A stretch of 64,000 nt of DNA from NCBI RefSeq assembly GCF_016863295.1, contig NZ_BOOP01000019.1, positions 1 through 64,000 of the forward strand, read 5' to 3'. Both the position numbers and the translations under genes were made by a program. The notes under the pieces were generated by a model. It ran no database searches, was not told the DNA's origin, and saw nothing but the letters and a program-made list of their open reading frames with translations. This document shows positions 26,604 through 34,888 of this stretch, piece by piece (the first letter of the stretch is position 1; every line of letters begins with the position of its first letter). Source of the DNA: Planotetraspora phitsanulokensis. GTDB lineage: Bacteria; Actinomycetota; Actinomycetes; Streptosporangiales; Streptosporangiaceae.

Positions 26604-27207
26604 GTTGGTGACGTCCCCCAGACGCGTGCGACACTCAAGGCCGCCACGGAGCACCGACTGTACGCGCTGTACGTCCTGGCGCTCTGCCTTGGCCTGCGGC
26701 GCGGAGAGCTCTTCGGCCTCCGCTGAGAAGACGTCGACCTCGACGGCGCGAAGCTCGAAGTGGTTCAGACTCTCCAGCGAGTCGCGGGACGCCTGCAGTT
26801 CGTCCGGCCCAAGACAGAGGACTCAGAGCGAACGGTCCCGCTGCCCTCGATTTGCTTGGAAGCGCTGCGGGAGCATCGGCGCGGGCAGTTTGCCGAACGC
26901 TCAGACCGGTGGCCCGACTGGGAGGATCACGGCCTCGTGTTCCCGTCTCGGCGCGGCACTCCGATGGAGCCGGACAACCTACGGCGAAGTTGGGGAGCGA
27001 TCCGCAAAACCGCCGGCCTCGGTGACATGCGGTTTCACGATCTCCGCCACACCTGCGTGACCCTGCTGCTCAACCTTGGCGTCCCGCCAGGTCGTCCGCG
27101 ACATCGTCGGCCACAGCGGCATCGAGGTGACGATGACCATCTACGCCCACGCTTCTCTCGACGACAAGCGCCGAGCCCTTGGCAAGCTCGGGGATGCATT
27201 GAGCTGA
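26604..27207 (+). pseudogene. Decayed tyrosine integrase
   Basis: The C-terminal catalytic domain of a phage/ICE-type tyrosine recombinase. It has LCLGLRRGELFGLR (first catalytic Arg), RFHDLRHTCVTLLLN (His-x-x-Arg), VVRDIVGHSGIEVTM and the Tyr in TIYAHASLDDKRRA. An in-frame TGA at 26724-26726 interrupts it, and near 27090 a one-base shift separates the HxxR and Tyr segments. The N-terminal arm-binding and core-binding parts are missing. It lies on the island side of tRNA-Phe, where the integrase of the last element is expected, but it cannot act now. Confidence 0.85.
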
Positions 27208-27321
27208 TCAAACCATTCTGCTGAAGGCCACTATCCAATCTGGAGGTGGCCTTCAGCATGTCGGCCCATAGCGGGGCAATTTACGTGGAACGAGCAGCGG
27301 ACGATCTGCTTGGCTGTCCAC

Positions 27322-27843
27322 ATGACCCCAGCTCTGGAACTCGTCGTCGGATTCGCGAGCCGCGGCCGACTTGGTGAGTTGCACTGTGGGATGACGTTGC
27401 AGGGAGTGGAGCAGCTGGTCGGGCCGTTCCATGACCGCATGAAGGACTCCAAGCCTCGCCGGTGGCGGCCTCGTCTCCACTTCTGGGAGGACCTCGAACT
27501 CTTGATCTGCCACGGATCGGTGCTCGATATCGGAGTGCCATTGTGGCGGGAACGCGTCGCCCTGCCCGCGGCGCTTTCGGGCTGGCAGGGGCCCCAACCT
27601 GCGCTCCTGCACATGCTGGATGTCCTCAATGCCCTGAACCAAGTCGGAGCCGAGTGGGAACCCGCGCCAGGAATCGTGCTTGGCGACGAGGCGCTTGGCA
27701 TCCGGACCCATCCCCATGACGTCCGCTTGGTCTTCGCTCCCGACGACTCATCGGATACCCCACGCCTGCACAAGATCCATAAGTCGGACTGCCGAGTCGA
27801 TCTAGAGAACCATTCACCTCGACAAGGAGGGAACACACCATGA
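27322..27843 (+). CDS. Hypothetical protein between integrase remnant and tRNA-Phe
   Basis: A 173-residue acidic protein with good codon bias. Segments such as LHCGMTLQGVEQLVGPFHD and RLHFWEDLELLICHGSVLD resemble small actinobacterial proteins of unknown function, possibly SUKH/Imm-like, but I cannot name a family. An upstream in-frame TTG at 27310 is an alternative start. It ends about 30 bases before the tRNA-Phe terminator. Confidence 0.6.
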   Translation: MTPALELVVGFASRGRLGELHCGMTLQGVEQLVGPFHDRMKDSKPRRWRPRLHFWEDLELLICHGSVLDIGVPLWRERVALPAALSGWQGPQPALLHMLDVLNALNQVGAEWEPAPGIVLGDEALGIRTHPHDVRLVFAPDDSSDTPRLHKIHKSDCRVDLENHSPRQGGNTP

Positions 27844-27870
27844 CGCCGCACGACGTTGCTGTCACTGGAG

Positions 27871-27970
27871 ATCAAAAACGCCCCGGCCGTGATCGGCTCG
27901 GGGCGTTCTGGCTGTTCAGGTGCTGTGGTCAGGGGCAGGGTCGAACTGCCGACCTTCCGCTTTTCAGGCG
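27871..27970 (-). repeat. Reference copy of the 100-bp tRNA-Phe att-like repeat
   Basis: This contains the 3' 45 bases of the intact tRNA-Phe gene, the spacer and the terminator hairpin. It is the partner of 19308-19407 (one mismatch) and the source of the shorter copies at 13741 and 8. A TTGCTGTCA similar to the arm repeats lies just to its left (near 27856). Confidence 0.85.
27874..27907 (-). terminator. Intrinsic terminator of the tRNA cluster
   Basis: Stem AACGCCCCG (27877-27885) pairs with CGGGGCGTT (27899-27907), with an inner GCCG/CGGC pairing. On the minus strand it is followed by TTTTT. It ends the tRNA-Glu/Asp/Phe transcript, and degenerate copies accompany the tRNA fragments in the island. 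Confidence 0.88.
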
Positions 27971-27999
27971 GACGCTCGTACCAACTGAGCTACCTGACC
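27926..27999 (-). tRNA. tRNA-Phe (GAA)
   Basis: The reverse complement folds as a full cloverleaf: acceptor GGTCAGG with CCTGACC plus discriminator A, anticodon stem TCCGC/GCGGA around loop CTGAAAA (anticodon GAA), and T-loop TTCGACC. CCA is not encoded. Its 3' end is the integration target of the island to the left. Confidence 0.97.
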
Positions 28000-28019
28000 T
28001 CGGCGGCTGCCGCCGTACG

Positions 28020-28094
28020 CGGTCCTGACGGGACTTGAACCCGCGACCTCCACCTTGACAGGGTGGCGAGCACTCCAAACTGCTCTACAGGACC
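28020..28094 (-). tRNA. tRNA-Asp (GTC)
   Basis: Acceptor GGTCCTG with CAGGACC plus discriminator G, as expected for Asp. The anticodon stem CCACC/GGTGG encloses CTGTCAA (anticodon GTC), and the T-loop is TTCAAGT. It lies 20 bp upstream of tRNA-Phe in the same transcript direction. Confidence 0.97.
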
Positions 28095-28199
28095 TCTATT
28101 GTCCGGAAGATTTCTTCCGTCTTGTTCGGCTCGCCTAGCTTAGCAGCTTCCGGAAGGTCATCGACCTTTCGTTTCGCTGCCACGCTCGGCGAGCGCGCG

Positions 28200-28272
28200 T
28201 GCCCCCAACGGGATTCGAACCCGTGCCGCCGCCTTGAAAGGGCGGTGTCCTAGGCCGCTAGACGATGGGGGC
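28200..28272 (-). tRNA. tRNA-Glu (TTC)
   Basis: Acceptor GCCCCCA with TGGGGGC plus discriminator A. The anticodon stem CCGCC/GGCGG encloses CTTTCAA (anticodon TTC), and the T-loop is TTCGAAT. Its 5' end directly abuts the stop codon of the metallophosphoesterase gene (28273-28275), so its promoter must lie inside that gene or further upstream. Confidence 0.97.
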
Positions 28273-29904
28273 TCAGGGCGCTGCCCTGCTTCCGCGACGC
28301 CTTCCGTCGGAGACCTCTGAAGCATAGGGGACGTATGCCCCCGATGCCAAAGCGATAGGCGACGGGGAGCCGGTGATCGTCCCCGTTGGCTGCGGGGGGG
28401 TCGTCGACTCGGATGAAGACTCGGGAAGAATTCTACGACCAGGGTCCAGCTCGATATGACGCTCAACCTGGACTCGCTGCTCTCCGAGGCCGCCGACGGT
28501 GATGTCGTCCCAGGCCTGGAGCCGGTGCGTGCCCTTGTTGAAATAAAGCACCGAGGCCATCAACGGGGTCGGCTCGTCCCCTTCCAGGCCGCGCAGACCC
28601 GCGCCGCCGGTCGACCCCTGGATCATCAGCTGCGTGCCCGTCGGCAACATCTCGGTGGACCGCTGGTGCACATGGCCGGCCAGCACCAGGGCCACCTGGC
28701 CGGACAGCCCCCGGCCCACCGTCGGGTCGTGGACCGCCACGATGTCGGTGGGGATCCTGCCCGGGCTCGAGGTCGACCCCGACCTCGGCGTCTCGGGGGG
28801 TGCGATCTTCTCGGCCTGCGCACGGCCGAGATCGATGAGCTCCTGGCTGGAGTCGTCGGACTGCTGCACCGACTTGTCCGGCGTGAAGCGCGGATCGCCG
28901 ATGCCGTAGATGCGCAGCCCGCCGACGGTCGCGGCGTTGCCGTCCAGCACGATCGCGTTCTTCTGCTTGGCGACCGCCCGCTGCGTGCTCATCGAGTCGT
29001 GGTTGCCGCGCACATAGACGTACGGCACGCCCAGGCGGCCGATCTCCTCGACGAACTCGTTCTCCGCGGTCGTCCCATGGTCGCTGATGTCTCCCGTGTC
29101 GACGATCAAATTGATCTTGAACTGGTCCTTCAGCGACTTGATGACGTTCCAGGCGATCGGGTTGATGTGGAGGTCCGAGACGTGCAGGACCCGGATCGTG
29201 CTGGGGTCCGGGTCGTAGATCGGCAGAGTCGAGCCGGCCTCGTAGAGCTGGGAGACGTTGGTCACCAGCTTCGCGAGCTGGCCGCGATACTCCGAGAACC
29301 GGGTCACGATCGACTGGGCGCTGCCCACGAGGGACGGCACGCCCGTCAGAAGGCCCGTGTAGCGGGGTTCGGAGATGGACCGGGGGTTGAACGTCAGGGC
29401 GGCGACCCCGCCCATGACGACGACCATGACGAGCGATCCCGCCCCGGTCCACGCGGCCCGGGACAGGCGCCGGAAGACCACCAGGCCGGTCAGGAATCCG
29501 GCGGCGGCGGCGAAGAGCAGCCCTCGGATGATCAGGCGGCGGAGCCCGTCGGTCACGTCCTGCCCGATGATCGTCGGAAGCCGGTCGGCCCATCTCGGGT
29601 TGTTCAGGATCTCCTGGGCCGCGTCCGGGTGGACCGCGTCGATGGTCAGGCTCAGCTGTACCGGACTGTTGTGGGTGTCGAAGCTCAGCGTGCCGAGCGG
29701 ACGGACGTCGACGACGGTCTCGCCGCTCCATGAGGGACGCAGGGACATCCCGATGTCGGCGGGGCCCACCGGCGTGTCGACGGAGGCGCCGACGGCCAGG
29801 CCCAGCCATCCCCCGGCCACCGCGGCCAGGATGATCGCCAGGATCCGCGCCGTGCGGCCCTTACCCAGCCGCTGGGCGGTCTCCTTCCACTTCGAGATCT
29901 CCAT
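28273..29904 (-). CDS. Membrane-anchored metallophosphoesterase
   Basis: A 543-residue calcineurin-like phosphoesterase. Three hydrophobic segments lie in the N-terminal half (about residues 18-40, 128-147 and 155-175). The dimetal motifs are HVSDLHIN, VDTGDISD, RGNHDS, VAVHDP and LAGHVHQ, a complete set. A Ser/Pro/Thr-rich tail follows. The substrate is unknown; such enzymes cut phosphodiesters of nucleotides or lipids. I prefer the ATG at 29904, preceded by GGAAGG, over the longer frame to 29943. It overlaps the TetR gene by 44 bp on the same strand, and its stop abuts tRNA-Glu. Confidence 0.9.
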   Translation of the reverse strand: MEISKWKETAQRLGKGRTARILAIILAAVAGGWLGLAVGASVDTPVGPADIGMSLRPSWSGETVVDVRPLGTLSFDTHNSPVQLSLTIDAVHPDAAQEILNNPRWADRLPTIIGQDVTDGLRRLIIRGLLFAAAAGFLTGLVVFRRLSRAAWTGAGSLVMVVVMGGVAALTFNPRSISEPRYTGLLTGVPSLVGSAQSIVTRFSEYRGQLAKLVTNVSQLYEAGSTLPIYDPDPSTIRVLHVSDLHINPIAWNVIKSLKDQFKINLIVDTGDISDHGTTAENEFVEEIGRLGVPYVYVRGNHDSMSTQRAVAKQKNAIVLDGNAATVGGLRIYGIGDPRFTPDKSVQQSDDSSQELIDLGRAQAEKIAPPETPRSGSTSSPGRIPTDIVAVHDPTVGRGLSGQVALVLAGHVHQRSTEMLPTGTQLMIQGSTGGAGLRGLEGDEPTPLMASVLYFNKGTHRLQAWDDITVGGLGEQRVQVERHIELDPGRRILPESSSESTTPPQPTGTITGSPSPIALASGAYVPYASEVSDGRRRGSRAAP

Positions 29905-30550
29905 GTCCTTCCTGCCTATCCGAACTCGCCGCCAGACGCGCACGCATGCCCTCGAGGATCAGGGCCACGCCGTGATCGAAGGCGTCCTGGCTCTGGGGAC
30001 CGCCGATCCGGATCATCGCTTCACGGAGGTGGGGATACGGGGCAAGGATTTCCAGCGCCTCGTGGAACTGCGACCATTCACCGCTTCCCCGTTCCCTGTC
30101 GGCTTGCTCCTCAAGCACGAAGCCGCCGAGGAAGCTCGACAGGGCGGTCACGCCCCACATCGCGTCCTCGACGGCGAAACCCACCTGCGTGAGCGATCCG
30201 AGGATCATGTCGACCGTGGACAACATCCCCTGACCTGGGTGTGTTCCCGCCGTCAGCCGCACGGAGTCGCGGTGGGAGTTCAGCACCCGGCGTTGCTCCC
30301 GCACCCATTCCGCCAGCCACGCGTCCCACGTCTCCCCCTCGGCCGGCGGCCCGATCCGCGGGCCCTCGTGGACGGTGATGACCTCCGTCATCTCGTCCAG
30401 CAACTCCTGCTTGTTCTTGAAGTGCCAATAAAGCGCCGGAGCCTGCACGCCCAGCTCGGCCGCGAGCCTGCGCAGCGTCAGCTTCTCCAGCCCTCCCTCG
30501 TCGAGCAGCCGGAGCGCAGTCGCGACGATCTTGTCCCGTTCAAGTGCCAC
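29861..30550 (-). CDS. TetR-family repressor (TetR_C type)
   Basis: A 229-residue repressor. The helix-turn-helix contains KLTLRRLAAELGVQAPALYW and HFKNKQELLDEM, as in the true TetR subgroup, and the C-terminal part matches the tetracycline-repressor ligand domain (DSVRLTAGTHPG, FVLEEQADRERG). I place the start at the GTG at 30550; the longer frame to 30694 crosses the promoter and operator region. The gene is divergent from a drug-type ABC exporter, which it very probably controls. A downstream overlap links it to the phosphoesterase gene. Confidence 0.88.
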   Translation of the reverse strand: MALERDKIVATALRLLDEGGLEKLTLRRLAAELGVQAPALYWHFKNKQELLDEMTEVITVHEGPRIGPPAEGETWDAWLAEWVREQRRVLNSHRDSVRLTAGTHPGQGMLSTVDMILGSLTQVGFAVEDAMWGVTALSSFLGGFVLEEQADRERGSGEWSQFHEALEILAPYPHLREAMIRIGGPQSQDAFDHGVALILEGMRARLAASSDRQEGHGDLEVEGDRPAAG

Positions 30551-30561
30551 GGTTGACAGCT

Positions 30562-30609
30562 TAACAACGTTCAATGCACCCTTAACGTTGTTAGATTTAA
30601 CGACGTTAA
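30562..30609. promoter_or_regulatory. TetR operator palindromes between repressor and exporter
   Basis: TAACAACGTT (30562-30571) and AACGTTGTTA (30584-30593) form a perfect inverted repeat around 12 bases. TTAACGACGTTAA (30597-30609) is a perfect palindrome around a central A that ends just before the AAGGAG site of the ABC gene. Bound repressor would block both divergent promoters. Confidence 0.75.
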
Positions 30610-30618
30610 GGAGACTTC

Positions 30619-31560
30619 GTGATCCACGCCGAAGGACTGCGCAAGCGGTACGGCGAGGTCGACGCCTTGAAAGGGGTCGACCTCGACGTGCCACAGGGAA
30701 CCGTCTGCGGGCTGCTCGGACCGAACGGCGCGGGCAAGACGACCATGGTCCGCATCCTCACCACGCTGCTCCGGCCCGACGGCGGCACGGCCCGCGTGGC
30801 CGGCTGCGACGTGGTCGCCGACGCCGACCGTCTGCGCCATCGCATCGGGCTCGCCGGTCAGCACGCCGCCGTCGACGAGCTGCTCACCGGCCGCCGCAAC
30901 CTCGTCCTGTTCGGCCGCCTCTATCACCTGCCCCGGCGTACGGCGCGGCGCCGGGCGGACGAGCTGCTCGAGCGTTTCGGCCTGGCGGAGGCGGCGAACC
31001 GGCCCGTGAAGACCTACTCCGGCGGCATGCGCCGCAGGCTCGACCTGGCCGCGAGCCTGATCGTCGCCCCGCCGGTGCTGTTCCTCGACGAACCGACGAC
31101 GGGGCTCGACCCGCGAAGCCGCCTCGCCCTGTGGGACCTGCTCCGGGAGCTCGTCTCCGACGGCACCACCGTGCTTCTCACGACCCAGTACCTCGACGAG
31201 GCCGACCGCCTGGCCGACCAGATCGTCGTGGTCGACTCCGGAACGGTGGCCGCGTCGGGCTCCCCGTACGAGCTCAAGGGCAAGGTCGGCGGCGGGCGGG
31301 TGAGCATCGCCTTCCGCGAGGTCTGCGATCTCTCGGCCGGCGTCGAGGTGGTCCGCGGCGTCCTCCCCGGCGAGCCGGAGATCGACCGGGCCGAGCGGCG
31401 GCTCACTGTGGCCGTCGAGGACGGCGCCGCCTCACTCATCAGGGTGGCCGCCGCCCTCGACGCGGCGCGCATCGACGTCGACGACCTCGGCCTGCGCCGG
31501 CCGACGCTCGACGAGGTGTTCCTGCAGCTGACCGAGGTGACCGAGGTGAACGCGGCATGA
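30619..31560 (+). CDS. ABC exporter ATP-binding protein (DrrA-type)
   Basis: A 313-residue ATPase of the daunorubicin-resistance type. Walker A is GPNGAGKTT, the signature YSGGMRRR, Walker B LFLDEPTTGLD, and the switch region TTQYLDEADRLADQ. The C-terminal DrrA extension ends with RRPTLDEVFLQLT, typical of the family. The GTG start has AAGGAG. Its stop overlaps the permease start as ATGA. Together they should export a hydrophobic drug or metabolite under the divergent TetR. Confidence 0.92.
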   Translation: MIHAEGLRKRYGEVDALKGVDLDVPQGTVCGLLGPNGAGKTTMVRILTTLLRPDGGTARVAGCDVVADADRLRHRIGLAGQHAAVDELLTGRRNLVLFGRLYHLPRRTARRRADELLERFGLAEAANRPVKTYSGGMRRRLDLAASLIVAPPVLFLDEPTTGLDPRSRLALWDLLRELVSDGTTVLLTTQYLDEADRLADQIVVVDSGTVAASGSPYELKGKVGGGRVSIAFREVCDLSAGVEVVRGVLPGEPEIDRAERRLTVAVEDGAASLIRVAAALDAARIDVDDLGLRRPTLDEVFLQLTEVTEVNAA

Positions 31561-32387
31561 CCGTGCTCGAACCGCCTGCCACGCGGGCCGGCCGGCTCGG
31601 CTGGGCCGTGATCGACAGCCTCACCATCGCGGGCAGGACCTACTCCCGCCTGCGCGCCCAGCCGGGCGAGCTGGCGGGCTTCCTGGTCTTCCCGATCATC
31701 ATGACCGTGCTGTTCGGCTACGTCTTCGGCAGCGCGATCACGCTGCCCGGTGGGGGCGACTACCGCAGCTATCTGATGCCGGGCATCTTCATGCAGGTCG
31801 CGGCGTTGACCGCGGTCTCGGCTGCGACCTCGGTGAGTGAGGACATGGCTCTCGGGCTCGTCGACCGCTTCCGGGCGCAGCCGATCGCGCGCAGCGCCGT
31901 ACTGGCCGGGCGAAGCGTCGCCGACCTGTCGATTCACCTGCTCTCCGTCGCCATGATGGCGCTGTGCGGCGTGCTGATCGCCGGCTGGCGCCCCCACGGG
32001 TCGGTGTCGGAGACCCTCGCCGGGTTCGGCCTGCTCGCCCTCTTCGCGTACGCGATGATCTGGATCGGCACCTACATCGGGCTCTTCGTGAAGAACGGCG
32101 CGCAGGCCGACGCGGCGACGTTCGGCTGGCTCTTCCCGCTGACGTTCCTGGCCAACGCCTTCGTGCCGCTGGAGGGGCTGCCGTCCTGGCTGCGTCCGAT
32201 CGCGGACTGGAACCCGATGAGCGCGGTCGTCTCGGCCGCCCGCCTGCTGTTCGGCAACCCGGGTTCCGCCGCGGCCTCGTGGCCGCTGCGGCATCCGGTG
32301 ACGGCGACGATCTGCTGGTCGGTGCTGATCCTGTCGGTCTTCGTGCCACTCGCCGTGAGGCGATACCGCACGGCGACGTCCCGGTGA
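31557..32387 (+). CDS. ABC-2 type exporter permease (DrrB-type)
   Basis: A 276-residue membrane protein with six predicted helices in the ABC-2 pattern (for example FLVFPIIMTVLFGYVFG near residue 42 and LFPLTFLANAFVPLEGLPSW near 195). The DrrB-like ERFRAQPI region appears as DRFRAQPIARSAVLAGR. It overlaps the ATPase gene by 4 bases, giving coupled translation. It would form the membrane channel of the exporter. Confidence 0.9.
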   Translation: MTVLEPPATRAGRLGWAVIDSLTIAGRTYSRLRAQPGELAGFLVFPIIMTVLFGYVFGSAITLPGGGDYRSYLMPGIFMQVAALTAVSAATSVSEDMALGLVDRFRAQPIARSAVLAGRSVADLSIHLLSVAMMALCGVLIAGWRPHGSVSETLAGFGLLALFAYAMIWIGTYIGLFVKNGAQADAATFGWLFPLTFLANAFVPLEGLPSWLRPIADWNPMSAVVSAARLLFGNPGSAAASWPLRHPVTATICWSVLILSVFVPLAVRRYRTATSR

Positions 32388-32399
32388 CACGATGGTGAG

Positions 32400-32741
32400 G
32401 TGATCGACGTCCCGCTCAGCAGGTTCGAGGAGCTCGTGGCCGAGGCGCTGGACACGGTTCCGCCCGATCTGGCCAAGGTCATGGACAACGTCGTGGTCGT
32501 CGTCGTGGACGATCCACCCGAGCCCGGGCTCCTCGGGCTCTACACCGGCATCCCCCTGACGGAACGCGGCGAATGGTATTCCGGCGTTCTGCCGGACCGG
32601 ATCGAGATCTACCGCAACCCGACGCTCGAGATCTGCGAGACCGAAGAAGACGTGGTCGAAGAGGTGCAGATAACCGTGGTTCACGAGATCGCCCACCATT
32701 TCGGCATCAACGATGAGAGGCTCCACGAACTCGGTTGGTAA
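32400..32741 (+). CDS. Minimal zincin metallopeptidase family protein
   Basis: A 113-residue protein of the widespread actinobacterial zincin-like family. The conserved features are GLYTGIPLTERG and, at the C-terminus, the metal-binding helix VVHEIAHHFGI (HExxH with a following His), ending DERLHELGW. It is complete at this length. The GTG start lies 12 bp after the permease stop, so it may be read through from the exporter operon, although it is usually an independent gene. Confidence 0.88.
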   Translation: MIDVPLSRFEELVAEALDTVPPDLAKVMDNVVVVVVDDPPEPGLLGLYTGIPLTERGEWYSGVLPDRIEIYRNPTLEICETEEDVVEEVQITVVHEIAHHFGINDERLHELGW

Positions 32742-32928
32742 TCGCATGGTCGCAAAGGGTCGAAACACCCGGGCACCGTAGGTAACATGTTGACCACGGT
32801 CTGTCAGGTGCGGTCCCACGCCCGTAGTGCCCGCTCCGTACAGAACGGCGACGGCCCGGCGAAAACGGCACATGTGCCGTACGGCGGGGCCCGGTATGGC
32901 ACGTGCGGCATCCCCGGAGCTCAGCGGA

Positions 32929-34224
32929 GTGACATTGGTGGCCACCAAGCCCGGCAGACTTTCCGGAAGGCACCGCCGCCCGCCCGAGGCCCGCATCACC
33001 TACGGCGAGGTCGTCGCGATCAGGGAGTTCCGCTCCCTGTGGTTCGGCCAGGGGTTGTCGCTGCTCGGAGATCAGCTCGCGCAGGTGGCCCTGGCCGTAC
33101 TGGTGTACAGCCGCACCCAGTCGGCGCTCGCCACGGCCGCTGTCTACGCCCTGACCTACCTGCCGCCCATCATCGGCGGGCCGCTGCTGGCCGGGCTCGC
33201 CGACCGTTATCCGCGCAGGCGGGTCATGCTCCTGTGCGATCTCATCCGCGCCGGGTTGCTCGCGACCATGGCCGTGCCGGGCATGCCGTTCGCCGTGCTG
33301 TGTGTGCTCGTGTTCTGCGTGGTGCTGCTCAGCGCCCCGTTCTCCGCGGCCCGGGCGGCGCTGCTGCCCGAGGTCCTCGAAGGTGACCGCTATGTCGTCG
33401 GCTCGGCCATCCAGAACGTGACCAACCAGGCGGTGCAGATGCTCGGCTTCGCGGCCGGCGGGGCGCTCATCGCCGTGCTCGGGCCGTACCGCGCGCTCGC
33501 GCTGGACTCGGCCACCTTCCTCGGCTCCGCGCTGGTGATCGTCGCCGGTGTACGGCGGCGCCCCTCGTCACGGCGTGAAGAGGGCGGGAAGTTGTCGATG
33601 TGGAGCATGACGATGTCGGGCGCGCGTCTGGTCTTCGGCGATCGCAGACTGCGCACGCTGGTCATGTTCGCGTGGCTGTGCGGTTTCTACGTGCTGCCCG
33701 AGGGGATCGCCGTGCCGTACGCCGCGTCTCTGGACGACGGCACGCTCCCGGTTCCGGTGATCACGGGGCTTCTGATGGCGGCGATGCCGATGGGGACCGT
33801 GGTCGGGGCGTTCCTTTTCGGACGGTTCGTCACCCCGTCAGGCCGTCTGCGGGCGATGGGGTGGATGGCCATGCTGACCTGTGCCCCACTCGTCGTGTGC
33901 CTGATGCAGCCGCCACTGGAAGCCGTGCTGGCCCTGTGGGCGCTGTCCGGGGTCGGCGGGGCCTACCAGCTCGCCGCGAACGCGGCGTTCGTTCAGTGCA
34001 TCCCACCCGAGGAGCGCGGGCAGGCCTTCGGGCTCGTCCAGTCCGGGCTGCTGGCCGCCCAGGGGATCGGCATCCTCGTCGGAGGAGTGCTCGCCCAGCA
34101 GTTCGGTCCAGAGCCTGTGGTCGCACTGGCCGGCGCGGGCGGCTTCGCCGTCGCGGCCGTGCTGAGCATGCTCTGGACCGAAACCCGTACGGAGATCATC
34201 GCCAAGGTTCGCGCCGCCACCTGA
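32929..34224 (+). CDS. MFS transporter
   Basis: About 431 residues with some twelve membrane helices. The loop after helix 2 reads GLADRYPRRRVML, the MFS motif A (GxxxDRxGRR type). Features such as SLWFGQGLSLLGDQLAQVAL and PPEERGQAFGLVQSG match the actinobacterial macrolide-efflux-like (MefA/enterobactin-exporter type) group. The start is uncertain; I chose the GTG at 32929, with ATG 32896 as the alternative. Bases 32742-32928 carry no other gene. The substrate is unknown. Confidence 0.87.
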   Translation: MTLVATKPGRLSGRHRRPPEARITYGEVVAIREFRSLWFGQGLSLLGDQLAQVALAVLVYSRTQSALATAAVYALTYLPPIIGGPLLAGLADRYPRRRVMLLCDLIRAGLLATMAVPGMPFAVLCVLVFCVVLLSAPFSAARAALLPEVLEGDRYVVGSAIQNVTNQAVQMLGFAAGGALIAVLGPYRALALDSATFLGSALVIVAGVRRRPSSRREEGGKLSMWSMTMSGARLVFGDRRLRTLVMFAWLCGFYVLPEGIAVPYAASLDDGTLPVPVITGLLMAAMPMGTVVGAFLFGRFVTPSGRLRAMGWMAMLTCAPLVVCLMQPPLEAVLALWALSGVGGAYQLAANAAFVQCIPPEERGQAFGLVQSGLLAAQGIGILVGGVLAQQFGPEPVVALAGAGGFAVAAVLSMLWTETRTEIIAKVRAAT

Positions 34225-34226
34225 GA

Positions 34227-34802
34227 TCAGGCCTGCGCCGGATCCTCAGGCTTGGGAGCGGGCGGGTCGTCCGATGCGGGGGCCGTGGGCTCGGCCTCCG
34301 TCGTGGCGGCGGGCCGGGGCGCGGCAGGCGCAGCGTCAGCGGCGGGCGCGGAGGTCGGGGTGGAGGGGGCAGGAGCGGCAGGCGCCGGAGCCGGGGCGGC
34401 CGCGGGGGCGTCGGGCCGGCCGTACGGGTGCTGCTCATAACCCGTGGTCGGCTGGTACGGCGACTGGGGCTGCTGCTGCGCGGGACGGTTCCAGCCGGCC
34501 TGCGACCAGCCCTGGTCCCACTTGACCTTGGCGTCCTGCCAAACGCGCGAGTCCTTGTTCTTGGTGATGAGGTCCTGGGCGATGGACCCCTCCCTGCCCT
34601 CCTCGGGAACCAGGATCCACGCCACCGCGTAGACGCCGACTCCGAGGCCGCCGAAGAAGGTGGCGACGGCGAGGACCACGCGGAGGATGTTCGGGTCGAC
34701 GCCGATGTACTCGCCGACTCCGGAGCACACCCCCGCGATGACCTTTCCATTCCTTGTGCGGCGGAGTTGTTTGACCGAACCGTTGGTGTTCATCTCGTTC
34801 AT
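34227..34802 (-). CDS. PspC-domain membrane protein
   Basis: About 191 residues. The N-terminal PspC domain has RRTRNGKVIAGVCSGVGEYI and VDPNILRVVLAV, then a membrane helix (FFGGLGVGVYAVAWILVPEE). The C-terminal 90 residues are low-complexity Pro/Ala/Gln. Such proteins are linked to envelope stress. The start may be ATG 34802 or 34793. It converges with the MFS gene only 2 bp away. Confidence 0.86.
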   Translation of the reverse strand: MNEMNTNGSVKQLRRTRNGKVIAGVCSGVGEYIGVDPNILRVVLAVATFFGGLGVGVYAVAWILVPEEGREGSIAQDLITKNKDSRVWQDAKVKWDQGWSQAGWNRPAQQQPQSPYQPTTGYEQHPYGRPDAPAAAPAPAPAAPAPSTPTSAPAADAAPAAPRPAATTEAEPTAPASDDPPAPKPEDPAQA

Positions 34803-34888
34803 GCCATCAGATTGCCCTTTGCAGAGGCTTCCGCACATCGGGATTCCCCCTGGCCCAACCCCGACGATGCCCGGATACTCTGGCGTTC

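Noticed and set aside
31014-32999. Minus-strand frame of 661 codons over the ABC exporter genes
   Set aside because: The opposite strand carries a complete ATPase and permease; this frame shows shadow composition.
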